Shown here: one piece after another, positions 43,227-52,038 of the stretch
Position numbering within the stretch: position 1 is the stretch's first letter
Layout: every line of letters starts with the position of its first letter
Assembly: GCF_041224595.1 (NCBI RefSeq)
Contig: NZ_JBGFGN010000119.1
Span: 7,631 to 71,630, forward strand
Length of the DNA stretch: 64,000 nt
Direction: 5' to 3'
DNA from: Donghicola sp041224595
GTDB lineage: Bacteria > Pseudomonadota > Alphaproteobacteria > Rhodobacterales > Rhodobacteraceae
Translations under genes and position numbers: made by a program
The notes under the pieces: generated by a model
What the model saw: only the letters and a program-made list of their open reading frames with translations
The model's database searches: none
What the model was told of the DNA's origin: nothing

Positions 43227-45020
43227 ATGACAACGCACGACGGCGATACTGGAACTGAACTGGTCCGTTTGAACGAAAACATCTCGAAAATCGAAGAACT
43301 TTCCAAGCGTCTTGTTACAGCACTTTCGCATTATAAGGCGATTAACCCCGCCCTTCAGGGCCCCGGCCAAGATCTATATATGAAGGCAGCTGTCGGGTAT
43401 TGGGCCGAATGGGTGCAAAACCCCGCAAAAATACTGGAACATCAGGTCGAGTACTGGGGAAAGTCACTACAGCACTACGTGGACGCGCAAACGGCGCTGA
43501 CGAATGGCGCTGGCGCACCCGCAGAGATGGATGCCCCAAAGGACAGGCGATTTGCCAATCCGCTTTGGCACAGCCACCCTTATTTCAACTACGTAAAGCA
43601 GCAGTATCTTCTGAATTCCGAAGCGATCACCAAGGCCGTCGACGATGTGGTCGATCTGGACGATGTAGACCGCAAGCGCCTGCGTTATTTCTCGCGTCAG
43701 ATCGTTGACCTGATGGCGCCGACAAACTTTCTGGCGACCAACCCTGATGCCCTGGAGCGCGCGCTGGAGACCGAGGGTCAGAGCCTTGTCGACGGTCTAG
43801 AGAACCTTGTCAGCGATCTGGAGGAGAATGACGGCAGACTTCTGGTCACGCTGGCAGACGAGAAAGCCTTTGAGGTGGGGGGCAATATTGCAACCTCCAA
43901 GGGCAAGGTCGTCTACCGCAACCACATGTTCGAGTTGTTGCAGTACAGCCCGACCACTGAGTCCGTGCACGAAATCCCATTGCTGATCTTCCCGCCATGG
44001 ATCAACCGATTCTACATCCTCGATCTCAAGGAAAAGAACTCGATGATCAAATGGGCGGTCGACCAAGGCTACACGGTCTTTGTGGTCAGCTGGATCAATC
44101 CAGATCCGTCCTATCGCGACGTGAAACTGGATGACTACATCACCGACGGCTACCTGACCGCGATCAACGAAGTGCGAGCTATCTGCGATGTGAAGCAGGT
44201 GAACGCGGTTGGGTATTGTATCGCCGGGACGACATTGTCGCTGACTATGGCACTGCTCAAAAAACGGGGCGAGACCCCGATCAAGTCGGCGACCCTGTTT
44301 ACCACGCTGACCGATTTCTCGGATCAAGGGGAATTCACAGTCTTTCTCGGGGACGACTTTGTAGATGGCATCGAAGAAGAGGCCATGGCCGAGGGCTATC
44401 TGAACAGCTTCTTCATGTCGCGGACCTTCAGCTTCTTGCGGTCGAACGACTTGATCTATGGTCCGGCGATCAACCGCTACATGAAGGGGGAGGCCCCGCC
44501 TGCCTTTGATCTGTTGTTCTGGAATGGGGACAGCACGAACCTGCCGGGCGCTATGGCGATCCAGTATCTGCGAGACCTGTGTCAGAAGAACAAATTCGCC
44601 GATGGCGGTATCGAGATCTGCGGCGAGGTCCTGAACATCAAGGATGTTACGGTGCCGATCTGCGCGATTGCCTGCGAGACCGACCATATCGCGGCGTGGA
44701 AAGCCAGCTTCAATGGGGTTCGCCAGATGGGCAGCCGATCAAAGAAGTTTATCCTGTCCCAGTCTGGTCACATCGCCGGGATCGTAAACCCGCCGTCCAA
44801 GGGCAAATACGGCCACTACACCCACACCAAGATTGCAATGGAACCTGAAGACTGGCGCGCCGAGGCGGAGTTTACCCCCGGATCGTGGTGGCCGCGTTGG
44901 AACGAGTGGCTGGCGAACCGCTCTGGCAAGCAAATCCCTGCGCGAAAGGAGGGTGATTCTAATCATCCTGTGCTTGCGGACGCGCCCGGAACCTATGTGA
45001 CCATGCAGTCAACGGGTTGA
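43227..45020 (+). CDS. phaC: Class I polyhydroxyalkanoate synthase
   Basis: A 597-residue polymerase that joins 3-hydroxyacyl-CoA units on storage granules. An N-terminal helical domain (residues about 1-220) precedes the alpha/beta-hydrolase domain. The lipase-like box is VGYCIAGTT with nucleophile Cys331. The other triad members read directly are Asp486 in CETDHIAAW and His515 in QSGHIAG. FPPWINRFYILDLKEKNS and SWINPDPSYRD are class I/II signatures, and no PhaE partner is needed. GGGGGGAA precedes ATG 43227. Confidence 0.97.
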   Translation: MTTHDGDTGTELVRLNENISKIEELSKRLVTALSHYKAINPALQGPGQDLYMKAAVGYWAEWVQNPAKILEHQVEYWGKSLQHYVDAQTALTNGAGAPAEMDAPKDRRFANPLWHSHPYFNYVKQQYLLNSEAITKAVDDVVDLDDVDRKRLRYFSRQIVDLMAPTNFLATNPDALERALETEGQSLVDGLENLVSDLEENDGRLLVTLADEKAFEVGGNIATSKGKVVYRNHMFELLQYSPTTESVHEIPLLIFPPWINRFYILDLKEKNSMIKWAVDQGYTVFVVSWINPDPSYRDVKLDDYITDGYLTAINEVRAICDVKQVNAVGYCIAGTTLSLTMALLKKRGETPIKSATLFTTLTDFSDQGEFTVFLGDDFVDGIEEEAMAEGYLNSFFMSRTFSFLRSNDLIYGPAINRYMKGEAPPAFDLLFWNGDSTNLPGAMAIQYLRDLCQKNKFADGGIEICGEVLNIKDVTVPICAIACETDHIAAWKASFNGVRQMGSRSKKFILSQSGHIAGIVNPPSKGKYGHYTHTKIAMEPEDWRAEAEFTPGSWWPRWNEWLANRSGKQIPARKEGDSNHPVLADAPGTYVTMQSTG

Positions 45021-45045
45021 TCCCCATCTCCTTTTCCCTGTTTTG

Positions 45046-45094
45046 CTGCAGTGCAGAAAAATAACTTGATTTTCTGCGCTGCAGCATTCATATT
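45046..45094 (+). promoter_or_regulatory. phaP promoter with two PhaR operators
   Basis: CTGC-AGT-GCAG at 45046-45056 and CTGC-GCT-GCAG at 45074-45084 match the CTGC-N3-GCAG site described for PhaR of Paracoccus. A sigma-70-like promoter can be placed at TTGATT (45066-45071), 17 bases, CATATT (45089-45094). The second operator then fills the spacer and the first lies just upstream of -35. Binding would block RNA polymerase. A partial direct repeat TGCAGC-GA-TGCAGC lies before phaR (45706-45719). Confidence 0.65.
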
Positions 45095-45151
45095 GTCTGT
45101 AGCTGATCAACGGGGTGGGCCCGAACACAGCAACAAAAGGGATTTGGAACT

Positions 45152-45604
45152 ATGACTGCTAAGACACCTGACTTCACCGCTATGATCAAAGACATGATGG
45201 GTGCATTCCCCATGGACATGTCGGCAATGGAAGGCTCGTTCAAGTCGCAGGCCGCTCTGTCGGAGAAGCTGTCGGCAGTTGCTCTGGACGCCGCTGAGAA
45301 GTCGACCGAGATTTCGACCAAGTGGACCAAAGACGCGCTGACCAAGATGGGTGACCTGACCAAAGCAAAGGCAGAGCCCGCAGAATACGCCAAAGCAATG
45401 ACCGACTTCGCAAGCGCGTCGGCTGAAATGGCTGCAGAGAACATGGCTGCTTTCGCAGAAGTTGCGAAAAAAGTTCAGACCGAAACCGTTGAGCTGATGA
45501 TGGCTGCCGGCAAGGACATGAGCGAAGAAATGACCGCTGCTGCCAAAAAAGCGACCACCGAGATGACTGCAACCGCTAAAAAAGCAACCGCTGCAGCGAA
45601 GTAA
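45152..45604 (+). CDS. phaP: Phasin (PHA granule protein)
   Basis: A 150-residue, Ala/Lys/Met-rich, fully helical protein without Cys. The repeated AMTDFASASAEMAAENMAAF and AAKKATTEMTATAKKATAAAK segments form amphipathic helices and a lysine-alanine tail like that of granule-coating phasins. It stabilises granules and sets their size. AAAGGGA lies before ATG 45152. Its promoter carries PhaR sites, and a strong terminator separates it from phaR. Confidence 0.94.
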   Translation: MTAKTPDFTAMIKDMMGAFPMDMSAMEGSFKSQAALSEKLSAVALDAAEKSTEISTKWTKDALTKMGDLTKAKAEPAEYAKAMTDFASASAEMAAENMAAFAEVAKKVQTETVELMMAAGKDMSEEMTAAAKKATTEMTATAKKATAAAK

Positions 45605-45652
45605 TAAAGGCCCGGACATAGGGTGCCCTCCCGCCCGTAGTCCGGTAAGTTG

Positions 45653-45689
45653 AGGGCAGGCGAAAGCCTGCCCTTTCTTTTTTTATTTT
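45653..45689 (+). terminator. Rho-independent terminator of phaP
   Basis: AGGGCAGGC (45653-45661) / GCCTGCCCT (45666-45674) with a GAAA tetraloop, followed by TTCTTTTTTTT. Confidence 0.95.
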
Positions 45690-45734
45690 TACACCCTAGG
45701 CTTTTTGCAGCGATGCAGCATGGGAGGGGAGTCC

Positions 45735-46286
45735 TTGTCAGATAACGATAAACCGCTTTTGATCAAGCGATACGCAAGCCGCCGTTTATACAATACCGAA
45801 ACCAGTGATTATGTTACGCTGGAAGACATCGCAGGGTTTATTCGTGCGGGTCGTGAAGTCAAAATTGTCGACCTGAAATCGGGCGACGATCTCACCCGTC
45901 AATACCTGCTTCAGATCATTGCTGAACACGAAAGCAAAGGCGAAAGCGTGCTGCCCTTGGCAGTGCTCAATGACCTTGTTCGCAGCTACACAACCCAAGC
46001 GACCAGCGTGGTTCCGCAATTCCTCGCCATGTCGTTCGAGATGTTGCAGGACGGCCAGTCCAAGATGGTCGAAAACATGTCCGCGATGAACCCGATGGCC
46101 AAGATGCCTGGTTTCGAAGCTATGCAAGCGCAGCAGCAGGCCTTTCTCAAGGCAATGACGGGCGGCCTTGCCGGCAACTGGGGCCCCAGTTCTCCGTCTC
46201 CTGAGAATGGAGAGGAAGAGGGACTTGATGACATCAAAAAGCAACTGGCCGAGCTGCAGGCCAAGCTGTCGAAGATGAGCAAGTAA
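45735..46286 (+). CDS. phaR: PHA synthesis repressor PhaR
   Basis: A 183-residue repressor. The N-terminal DNA-binding domain begins KPLLIKRYASRRLYNTETSDYVTLEDIA (PHB_acc_N). A second domain, PLAVLNDLVRSYTTQATSVVPQFL, binds polymer or granules, and the C terminus is a coiled coil (IKKQLAELQAKLSKM). PhaR leaves the phaP promoter when polymer appears. The start is most likely TTG 45735, seven bases after GGAGG (45723-45727), giving SDNDKPLLIKRYA. ATG 45720 and 45705 are in frame but lack ribosome sites. Confidence 0.92.
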   Translation: MSDNDKPLLIKRYASRRLYNTETSDYVTLEDIAGFIRAGREVKIVDLKSGDDLTRQYLLQIIAEHESKGESVLPLAVLNDLVRSYTTQATSVVPQFLAMSFEMLQDGQSKMVENMSAMNPMAKMPGFEAMQAQQQAFLKAMTGGLAGNWGPSSPSPENGEEEGLDDIKKQLAELQAKLSKMSK

Positions 46287-46289
46287 AGA

Positions 46290-47255
46290 ATGGTCGATTC
46301 CCCGGGAAGGATTACCCTCTGGGGGATCGAGGTTTTTGTGGCCACGGCCGAAGAAGGCGCAATCTCTGCCGCCGCGCGCCGCTTGGGGACCAGCCCCTCT
46401 ACGGTTTCACAACAGTTGACCGGACTCGAGACTGCGTTGGGCACCACGCTGATGGTGCGCAACGCGCGGCCCATGTCGCTGACCCCTGCCGGAGAGGTGT
46501 TTCGCCGCCGCGCCAGCGCCATCCTGAACGAAGCGGCTCTGGCGCGCGCCGAATTGGCGATGTCGGACCTATCATCTTTGACACGCCTGCGCCTTGGCAT
46601 GATCGAGGATCTGGAGGCAGATGTCACACCCGCCCTGATCACGCGCCTCGCGAACGACATCTCGGGCAGTCAGTTTTTGCTTGAGACGGGGCCCTCTCAC
46701 GCACTTTACGGCCAGCTCGATGATCGGGCGCTCGATATGGTTGTTGCGGCAGAAATGGGGGCGGAAGCCGATTGGATGGAAGTCCACCCACTGCTCACTG
46801 AACCCTTTGTTCTCGCAGTGCCCAAGGGACGTGTAGACCCAGACGCGGACGTTCTCGCACAGCTCAGAGACTTGCCGCTGATTCAATATTCGGCGCGCTT
46901 GGCAATGGGACGGATGATTGCGGCACATCTCGTTCGCCAAAACCTGAAGCTCTCTCATCGGTTCGAAATCGACAGCTATCACTCCGTGCTCGCCTTGGTC
47001 GCGGGGCAGGTGGGCTGGTCAATCCTCACGCCGTTGGCACTCATGCGGGCACGGCGTTGGTTGGACCGCGTCGACGTTTTTCCGCTGCCTTTCGAGCCGC
47101 TTACGCGAAACATCTCCTTGACCGCACGCCAAGGCTTGCTCGGCGACCTCCCTGCGCAAATCGCGGTTCACCTCAAGGGACTGCTGTCCCAGCACGTCGT
47201 GACGCCAGCGCAGTCGGATTTCCCATGGCTCAAAGGCGCTCTGACCCTGCGCTGA
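46290..47255 (+). CDS. LysR family transcriptional regulator
   Basis: A 321-residue regulator. The winged helix-turn-helix is at about residues 10-70 (EVFVATAEEGAISAAARRLG, then PSTVSQQLTGLETALGTTLM), followed by a periplasmic-binding-like effector domain (about residues 95-300). It lies three bases after phaR on the same strand but faces the amine-catabolism cluster across a convergent gap. It could serve either, or neither; the target cannot be read from sequence. A hairpin at 47261-47284 with the recurring motif follows its stop. Confidence 0.9.
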   Translation: MVDSPGRITLWGIEVFVATAEEGAISAAARRLGTSPSTVSQQLTGLETALGTTLMVRNARPMSLTPAGEVFRRRASAILNEAALARAELAMSDLSSLTRLRLGMIEDLEADVTPALITRLANDISGSQFLLETGPSHALYGQLDDRALDMVVAAEMGAEADWMEVHPLLTEPFVLAVPKGRVDPDADVLAQLRDLPLIQYSARLAMGRMIAAHLVRQNLKLSHRFEIDSYHSVLALVAGQVGWSILTPLALMRARRWLDRVDVFPLPFEPLTRNISLTARQGLLGDLPAQIAVHLKGLLSQHVVTPAQSDFPWLKGALTLR

Positions 47256-47260
47256 CGAAA

Positions 47261-47303
47261 AAAGGAGAGCTCGCGCCCTCCTTTCTGCTTTGCAAAAATA
47301 CTC
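47261..47303 (+). terminator. Hairpin after the LysR gene joined to recurring motif, copy g
   Basis: AAAGGAG (47261-47267) / CTCCTTT (47278-47284) form a stem followed by CTGCTTTGC. The downstream bases 47276-47303 are copy g of the recurring motif on the minus strand (GAGTATTTTTGCAAAGCAGA, then AAGGAGGGC). So the motif end and the terminator arm share bases. A TTTGCAAA octamer falls inside it. Confidence 0.55.
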
Positions 47304-47333
47304 AAATCCCACAAGTGAGCAGAGGCGCTGCGC

Positions 47334-48551
47334 TTAGGTCCCGTATGCCAGCGCTTGTTCTTTCGCAGCCTCGGCAGCGCCCACGAGGGTTTGCGCAATG
47401 TAGTCCAGCTCGTCATTGGTCAGCCGTGCGGGCAAGCGTACATCGCAGGCGTTTTCCAGCATGGCGCGGGTCCGAGGCAGGTCTGGCATCTCGGGCATAA
47501 ACTGCCAGTTCCAATAGGCGCGGGCGTTGTCAGTAGATTGTCCGAAGACTTGCACGTAAACGCCGTTCTCTTTGGCTGTCTGGGCAAAGACCTTTGCTTC
47601 GGCTGTGGACATGCCGATCAGATTGAACTGGATCGAGTCCGGCGCCCGCTCTTCGGGGGCCAGCTTTTCAGGCACCGACAGCCAAGCCGAGGTATTCAGC
47701 TGCGCAGCGACATAGTCGTGGTTCGCGCGGCCATCCCGCACGCGGCGGGCCACTTCGGGAAGTTGCGGGCGGATGATTACGGCCGATAGGTTCGACATGC
47801 GCAGGTTATAAAGTGGCAGTTTGTTCTGGTGACGGGCGAACGCCTCTTCCAGATCAGAAGTATTGTCGCCAGAGCGGCTCTTGTGCTTTTTCCAGTTGTG
47901 CTCGTAGGCACCGGACATGATGACCGCGCGGGCCACCAGATCGGCATCGTCAGTGATCAGAATGCCGCCTTCGCCCGCGTTCACCAATTTGTAGGATTGG
48001 AAGCTAAAGCAGCCGATTTTGCCGATCGTCCCGATGTTTTTGCCGTGCCACGTGGTGCCGAGCGAATGCGCGGCGTCTTCGATCACGGGAATGCCGCGCG
48101 CGTTGCAGAGCGCCATGATCGCGTCCATGTCGCTGGTGTGGCCCCGCATGTGGCTGATGATGACGGCGCTGATGTTGTCGTCCAGACGGGTTTCAAAATC
48201 CTTGATGTCGATGCGGTAATTCTCGCCGACTTCGCAAAGGACGGGGATGCAATCGGCATGCACAACCGATGAGGGCACCGCTGCAAAGGTAAAGCCGGGG
48301 ATCAACACGCGGGCGTCGCGGGGCAGGTTCAGCGCCTTCAGCGATAGAAACAGAGCGGCCGAACAAGAGGACACGGCGAGGGCATATTTCGACCCCAGAA
48401 GCTCTGCGAACTCTGCCTCGAGCAGGGCAACAGGCGCGTTCTCGGGCGCGGTGTAGCGGAACAGATCCCCTGTTTGAAGCAGGCGCTCGATCTCTTCTCG
48501 GGCGGCAGCAGGGATGGGTTCGGCGTCGTAGACGTTGGGCGCTTGTGTCAT
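47334..48551 (-). CDS. DegT/DnrJ/EryC1/StrS family PLP aminotransferase
   Basis: A 405-residue fold-type I aminotransferase. SSCSAALFLSLKAL and VLIPGFTFAAVPSSV are early conserved blocks. VIEDAAHSLGTTWHGK carries the cofactor Asp, and the PLP lysine is K188 in FSFQSYKLVNAGEGG. Family members transaminate sugars, inosose or other ketones. Its position at the end of the amine-catabolism cluster suggests a role with an amine-derived carbonyl compound, which is inference. ATG 48551 (MTQAPNVYD) has AGGA upstream; 21 extra codons to 48614 are not needed. Confidence 0.87.
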   Translation of the reverse strand: MTQAPNVYDAEPIPAAAREEIERLLQTGDLFRYTAPENAPVALLEAEFAELLGSKYALAVSSCSAALFLSLKALNLPRDARVLIPGFTFAAVPSSVVHADCIPVLCEVGENYRIDIKDFETRLDDNISAVIISHMRGHTSDMDAIMALCNARGIPVIEDAAHSLGTTWHGKNIGTIGKIGCFSFQSYKLVNAGEGGILITDDADLVARAVIMSGAYEHNWKKHKSRSGDNTSDLEEAFARHQNKLPLYNLRMSNLSAVIIRPQLPEVARRVRDGRANHDYVAAQLNTSAWLSVPEKLAPEERAPDSIQFNLIGMSTAEAKVFAQTAKENGVYVQVFGQSTDNARAYWNWQFMPEMPDLPRTRAMLENACDVRLPARLTNDELDYIAQTLVGAAEAAKEQALAYGT

Positions 48552-48647
48552 GGTCCTGTAGCTTTTCTGAAAACTCTTTTCGGAATTGCTAAACGCATCG
48601 CGGGTTTTCACCAAGCCTTTTCTGCCCGTGACCCCAGCGCCCCGACG

Positions 48648-49949
48648 TCAGATACCCAGTTTGTCCCTTAGAGCGTACCAGCTCATTGCCATCACCAAGA
48701 GCGGAGTGCGGAACGCACCGCCCCCCGGAAAACGAGGCGAGGGCAGGGCATTAAGGACGTCGAACCGGCCCATCTCACCGCTGATCGCTTCGGCCAGTAT
48801 GCGGCCAGAGAAGGTGGCGAGTGCGACACCGTGCCCTGAATAGCCTGACGCGGCCCACAGCCCTTGGGCGGGACGGTCGAACACGGGCAGGCGCTGCGCG
48901 CTGATGCCGAGCGTTCCGCCCCAAGCGTGGGTGATCTTCACGCCCTTGAGTTGGGGGAAAACGGTTTCCAGCGGTTTGCGCACCGTTCCTTCGATGTCTG
49001 ACGGGAACTTGTAGCCGTAGGATTCGCCGCCGCCGAAGAGCAGTCGGCAATCGGCGGACATGCGGAAATAGTTGATGACGAATTTGCTGTCGGCCACGGC
49101 GATGTCGCGGGCGAGAATGCTGGCTGCGCGATCGCCCAAGGGCTCTGTCGCTGCGATGAAATTGTTGATCGGCATGACCCGAGAGGCGACGCCGTTTACC
49201 AAGCGCCCCAGATAGCCATTGCCGGCGAGAATGACATGTTTCGCGCGAACGAAGCCCTTATCACAGCGCACGACGGGGGCTGCGCCCGGTTCGACACGGT
49301 GGACCAGCGTATTCTCGTGGATGGTCGCACCCGCCGCTTCGGCCTTGCGCGCGAGCGACAGAGCAAGGGCGAGCGGGTTCACATGGCCTGCGCCCCAATC
49401 GACGCTGCCGCCTTGGTAACAGGGGCTTCCGATCAAGGCCTGCATGGCGTCGCGGTCCAGCTTTTCGATTTCGGTATAGCCGTAGTGCTGCGCCAGATAG
49501 TCCGCCTCGGCCTGAGTGTCCGGCACATCGCTGGCGTGCCACTCGGCATGGGCCACACCGGGGCGATAGGCGATGGTGGGATCTTCGTCCGCAAGTTCGC
49601 GGACCAAGGCTTTGGCGTCCTGCGATAGGTTCCACAGCAGTCTGGCATTGTCGCGCCCCATGCGGGCTTCCAGCCATTCCTGACCTTTGTTGAACCCGCT
49701 GCCGACTTGGCCCCCGTTGCGGCCAGAGGCGCCCCAGCCCGCGCGATGCGCCTCGACCACGATGACCTTGTGTCCGCGTTCGGCCAACTGCCATGCCGCA
49801 GACAGACCGGTGTAGCCTGCACCCACGATGCAGACATCAGCCTGTGCTTCGCCGCGCAATGGTACGCGCGCGTCCGGCAAATCCAGAACATCGGCATACC
49901 AGCTTGGTGGGTAGTGGCCTTGGCGGTCGTTGGCAAAGAGTAGGTTCAT
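48648..49949 (-). CDS. FAD-dependent amine oxidoreductase (gamma-glutamylputrescine oxidase-like)
   Basis: A 433-residue DAO-fold flavoenzyme. The FAD motif is VCIVGAGYTGLSAAWQLAERG (about residues 38-58), and WGASGRNGGQVGSG is the family's flavin-contact segment. The C terminus has WAASGYSGHGVALA. It resembles PuuB (YcjA/OrdL group), which oxidises gamma-glutamylputrescine. Its ATG overlaps the stop of the glutamine-synthetase gene by four bases, strongly linking the two steps. Substrate specificity is inferred, not shown. Confidence 0.86.
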   Translation of the reverse strand: MNLLFANDRQGHYPPSWYADVLDLPDARVPLRGEAQADVCIVGAGYTGLSAAWQLAERGHKVIVVEAHRAGWGASGRNGGQVGSGFNKGQEWLEARMGRDNARLLWNLSQDAKALVRELADEDPTIAYRPGVAHAEWHASDVPDTQAEADYLAQHYGYTEIEKLDRDAMQALIGSPCYQGGSVDWGAGHVNPLALALSLARKAEAAGATIHENTLVHRVEPGAAPVVRCDKGFVRAKHVILAGNGYLGRLVNGVASRVMPINNFIAATEPLGDRAASILARDIAVADSKFVINYFRMSADCRLLFGGGESYGYKFPSDIEGTVRKPLETVFPQLKGVKITHAWGGTLGISAQRLPVFDRPAQGLWAASGYSGHGVALATFSGRILAEAISGEMGRFDVLNALPSPRFPGGGAFRTPLLVMAMSWYALRDKLGI

Positions 49950-51304
49950 ACGTTGGTCAACAGATGCTCACGTTCCCACGGGCTGATAACCTGCAGGAAT
50001 TCTTCGTATTCGGCGCGTTTGACGATCGAATAGACTCGGGCGAAGTCCTTGCCCAGAACGTCATGTAGTTTCGTGCAGGAGTCGAATTCATCGAGTGCTT
50101 GGCCGAGGGTCTGCGCGAAGTCACCGTCGCCTTCGTAGGCATCTCCTTTGAACTGCTTGGATGGGCGCACGCCCTCCATCATGCCCAGATAGCCCGCAGC
50201 CAAAGAGACTGCGAACGCGAGGTAGGGATTGCAGTCCATGCCTGCTAGGCGATTCTCGACACGGCGCGACTGCGAGTCCGAAATCGGAATGCGGATGCCG
50301 GTCGTGCGGTTGTCCCGCGCCCATTCGAGGTTAATCGGTGCGGCGTGGTCTTTGACGTAGCGGCGGTAGCTGTTCACATAGGGGGCCTGAACGGCAATTC
50401 CTGCGGGCAGGTATTTCTGGAGGCCACCGATGAAGTGATAGAATGCGTCGGTTTCGCCCCCTTGTGGGCCCGAAAAGATGTTCTCGCCGGTTTCCATGTC
50501 GATGACCGAGTGGTGAATGTGCATGGCGCTGCCCGGTTCGTGAGCGATCGGTTTCGCCATAAAGGTGGCATAGCAGTTGTGACGCAGCGCAGCTTCTCGG
50601 ATCAAGCGTTTGAAATAGAACACCTCGTCCGCGAGCTTGACCGGGCCACCATGGCGCAGGTTGATTTCCAGCTGGCCTGCGCCGCCCTCTTGAGTGATGC
50701 CGTCAATCTCGAACCCCTGCGCTTCGGCAAAGTCGTAGATGTCGTCAATCACGGGACCATATTCATCCACGGCAGACATCGAATAGGCCTGACGGGCAGC
50801 AGCAGGGCGGCCCGAGCGGCCCATCATCGCCTCGATCGGCTTGGACGGATTGGTGTTTGGAGCGACCAGATAGAACTCCATTTCGGGGGCGACGATGGGC
50901 TTCCACCCTTGGGCCTTGTAGAGATCAACAACCCGTTTCAGCACGTTTCGCGGCGAAAAAGAGATCGGGTTGCCCGCGCGGTCGAATGCGTCGTGGATCA
51001 CTTGCAATGTCCAGTCGCCGGTCCAAGGCGCCGCTGTCGCGGTGCTCATGTCGGGCTTCAGGATCATGTCGCGCTCGATAAATCCTTCGTCGCCTGCGGC
51101 CTCGGCCCATTCACCAGTGATCGTTTGGTAGAAGATCGAATCGGGCAGGTAGAAATGGCTCTGCCGCGAAAATTTGGACGAAGGCACGGCCTTGCCCCGC
51201 GCAATCCCGGGCAGGTCAGAGATGATGCACTCTACCTCGTCCAGTCGATTGTCACCGAGATAGTTGGAAACGGACGCGGGCAGATCGCTTAGCATCGAGC
51301 TCAT
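49946..51304 (-). CDS. Glutamine synthetase family protein 1 (gamma-glutamylamine synthetase-like)
   Basis: A 452-residue GS-fold enzyme. The N-terminal beta-grasp domain has ECIISDLPGIARGKAVP. The ATP and metal site follows: MEFYLV (Glu), GGAGQLEINLRHG, and GSAMHIHHSV with the metal His. ENRTTGIRIPISDSQSRRVENRLAG is the substrate end. The family ligates glutamate to amines (PuuA) rather than ammonia. Two overlaps (ATGA) join it to the amidotransferase upstream and the FAD enzyme downstream. ATG 51304 was chosen: AAGGAA precedes it, and the longer frame to 51502 overlaps the neighbour gene entirely. Confidence 0.9.
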   Translation of the reverse strand: MSSMLSDLPASVSNYLGDNRLDEVECIISDLPGIARGKAVPSSKFSRQSHFYLPDSIFYQTITGEWAEAAGDEGFIERDMILKPDMSTATAAPWTGDWTLQVIHDAFDRAGNPISFSPRNVLKRVVDLYKAQGWKPIVAPEMEFYLVAPNTNPSKPIEAMMGRSGRPAAARQAYSMSAVDEYGPVIDDIYDFAEAQGFEIDGITQEGGAGQLEINLRHGGPVKLADEVFYFKRLIREAALRHNCYATFMAKPIAHEPGSAMHIHHSVIDMETGENIFSGPQGGETDAFYHFIGGLQKYLPAGIAVQAPYVNSYRRYVKDHAAPINLEWARDNRTTGIRIPISDSQSRRVENRLAGMDCNPYLAFAVSLAAGYLGMMEGVRPSKQFKGDAYEGDGDFAQTLGQALDEFDSCTKLHDVLGKDFARVYSIVKRAEYEEFLQVISPWEREHLLTNV

Positions 51305-51984
51305 GAAATTCCTTTTCCGTGCATCAGGCGCGTTACCGTTTCCGCGATCTGCACATTGTCGTTCTGGTCGGGCAGGTGGGTTTCGGCCTCTTGTAACAGA
51401 CCGTCTGGAACCACCCCTTTGCCACGATAGTCTATCAGACCTTTGATGAAGTCCGATTGAAATTCCGGATGCGCCTGCGTGGTGAACACATGGTCGCCCC
51501 ACGCCAGCGCCGCATACTTACAGAACGGGCTAGAGGCCACCACGCGCGCATCTGGCGGTAGGTCGACGACCTGATCCTGATGCCATGCATTCAGGTTCAG
51601 AGTTCTGCCGCCAAAGTCATAGGTTTGCAGGCCAACCGACCAGCCATCCTTGAACTTTTCGACCTTGCCCCCCAGCGCCTGCGCAATGATCTGGTGGCCA
51701 AAGCAGGCGCCAAACATGGGCTTCTTTGACGCGTAGATTTGGCGGATTAGGTCCTCGAGAGGGGCGATCCACGGGTGATCCTCGTAGGCGCCGTGGCGCG
51801 AGCCGGTGATGATGTAGCCGTCTGCGGCGTAGATGCTGTCGGGGAAGTCGCCGTCCACCACATTCCACGTTTGGTAGTCAAAACTGTCTTCGCCAAGCAT
51901 GGCACGGAAGAGCAGAGCGTAGTCAGGGGCGATCTCTGCCATGTCGGCAGGGGTGTGGCCCGTTTGCAGGATACCGATTTTCAT
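51301..51984 (-). CDS. Class I glutamine amidotransferase-type hydrolase
   Basis: A 227-residue triad-type GATase. The nucleophile Cys lies in MFGACFGHQIIAQALGG, and the His-Glu pair lies in TTQAHPEFQSDF. In GS-type amine pathways such an enzyme often removes the gamma-glutamyl group (the PuuD role), although this sequence is closer to the stand-alone GATase1 group than to E. coli PuuD. Its end overlaps the GS gene by four bases. Confidence 0.85.
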   Translation of the reverse strand: MKIGILQTGHTPADMAEIAPDYALLFRAMLGEDSFDYQTWNVVDGDFPDSIYAADGYIITGSRHGAYEDHPWIAPLEDLIRQIYASKKPMFGACFGHQIIAQALGGKVEKFKDGWSVGLQTYDFGGRTLNLNAWHQDQVVDLPPDARVVASSPFCKYAALAWGDHVFTTQAHPEFQSDFIKGLIDYRGKGVVPDGLLQEAETHLPDQNDNVQIAETVTRLMHGKGIS

Positions 51985-52038
51985 AGGGCACCAAAGTGTT
52001 TGAAGGGGTCGTAAAGTGACGGGGCCAAAGCGGCCACG

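Noticed and set aside
49946..51502. A 518-residue version of glutamine synthetase 1
   Set aside because: The extra 66 residues overlap the GATase gene and are not GS-like. ATG 51304 with AAGGAA is preferred.
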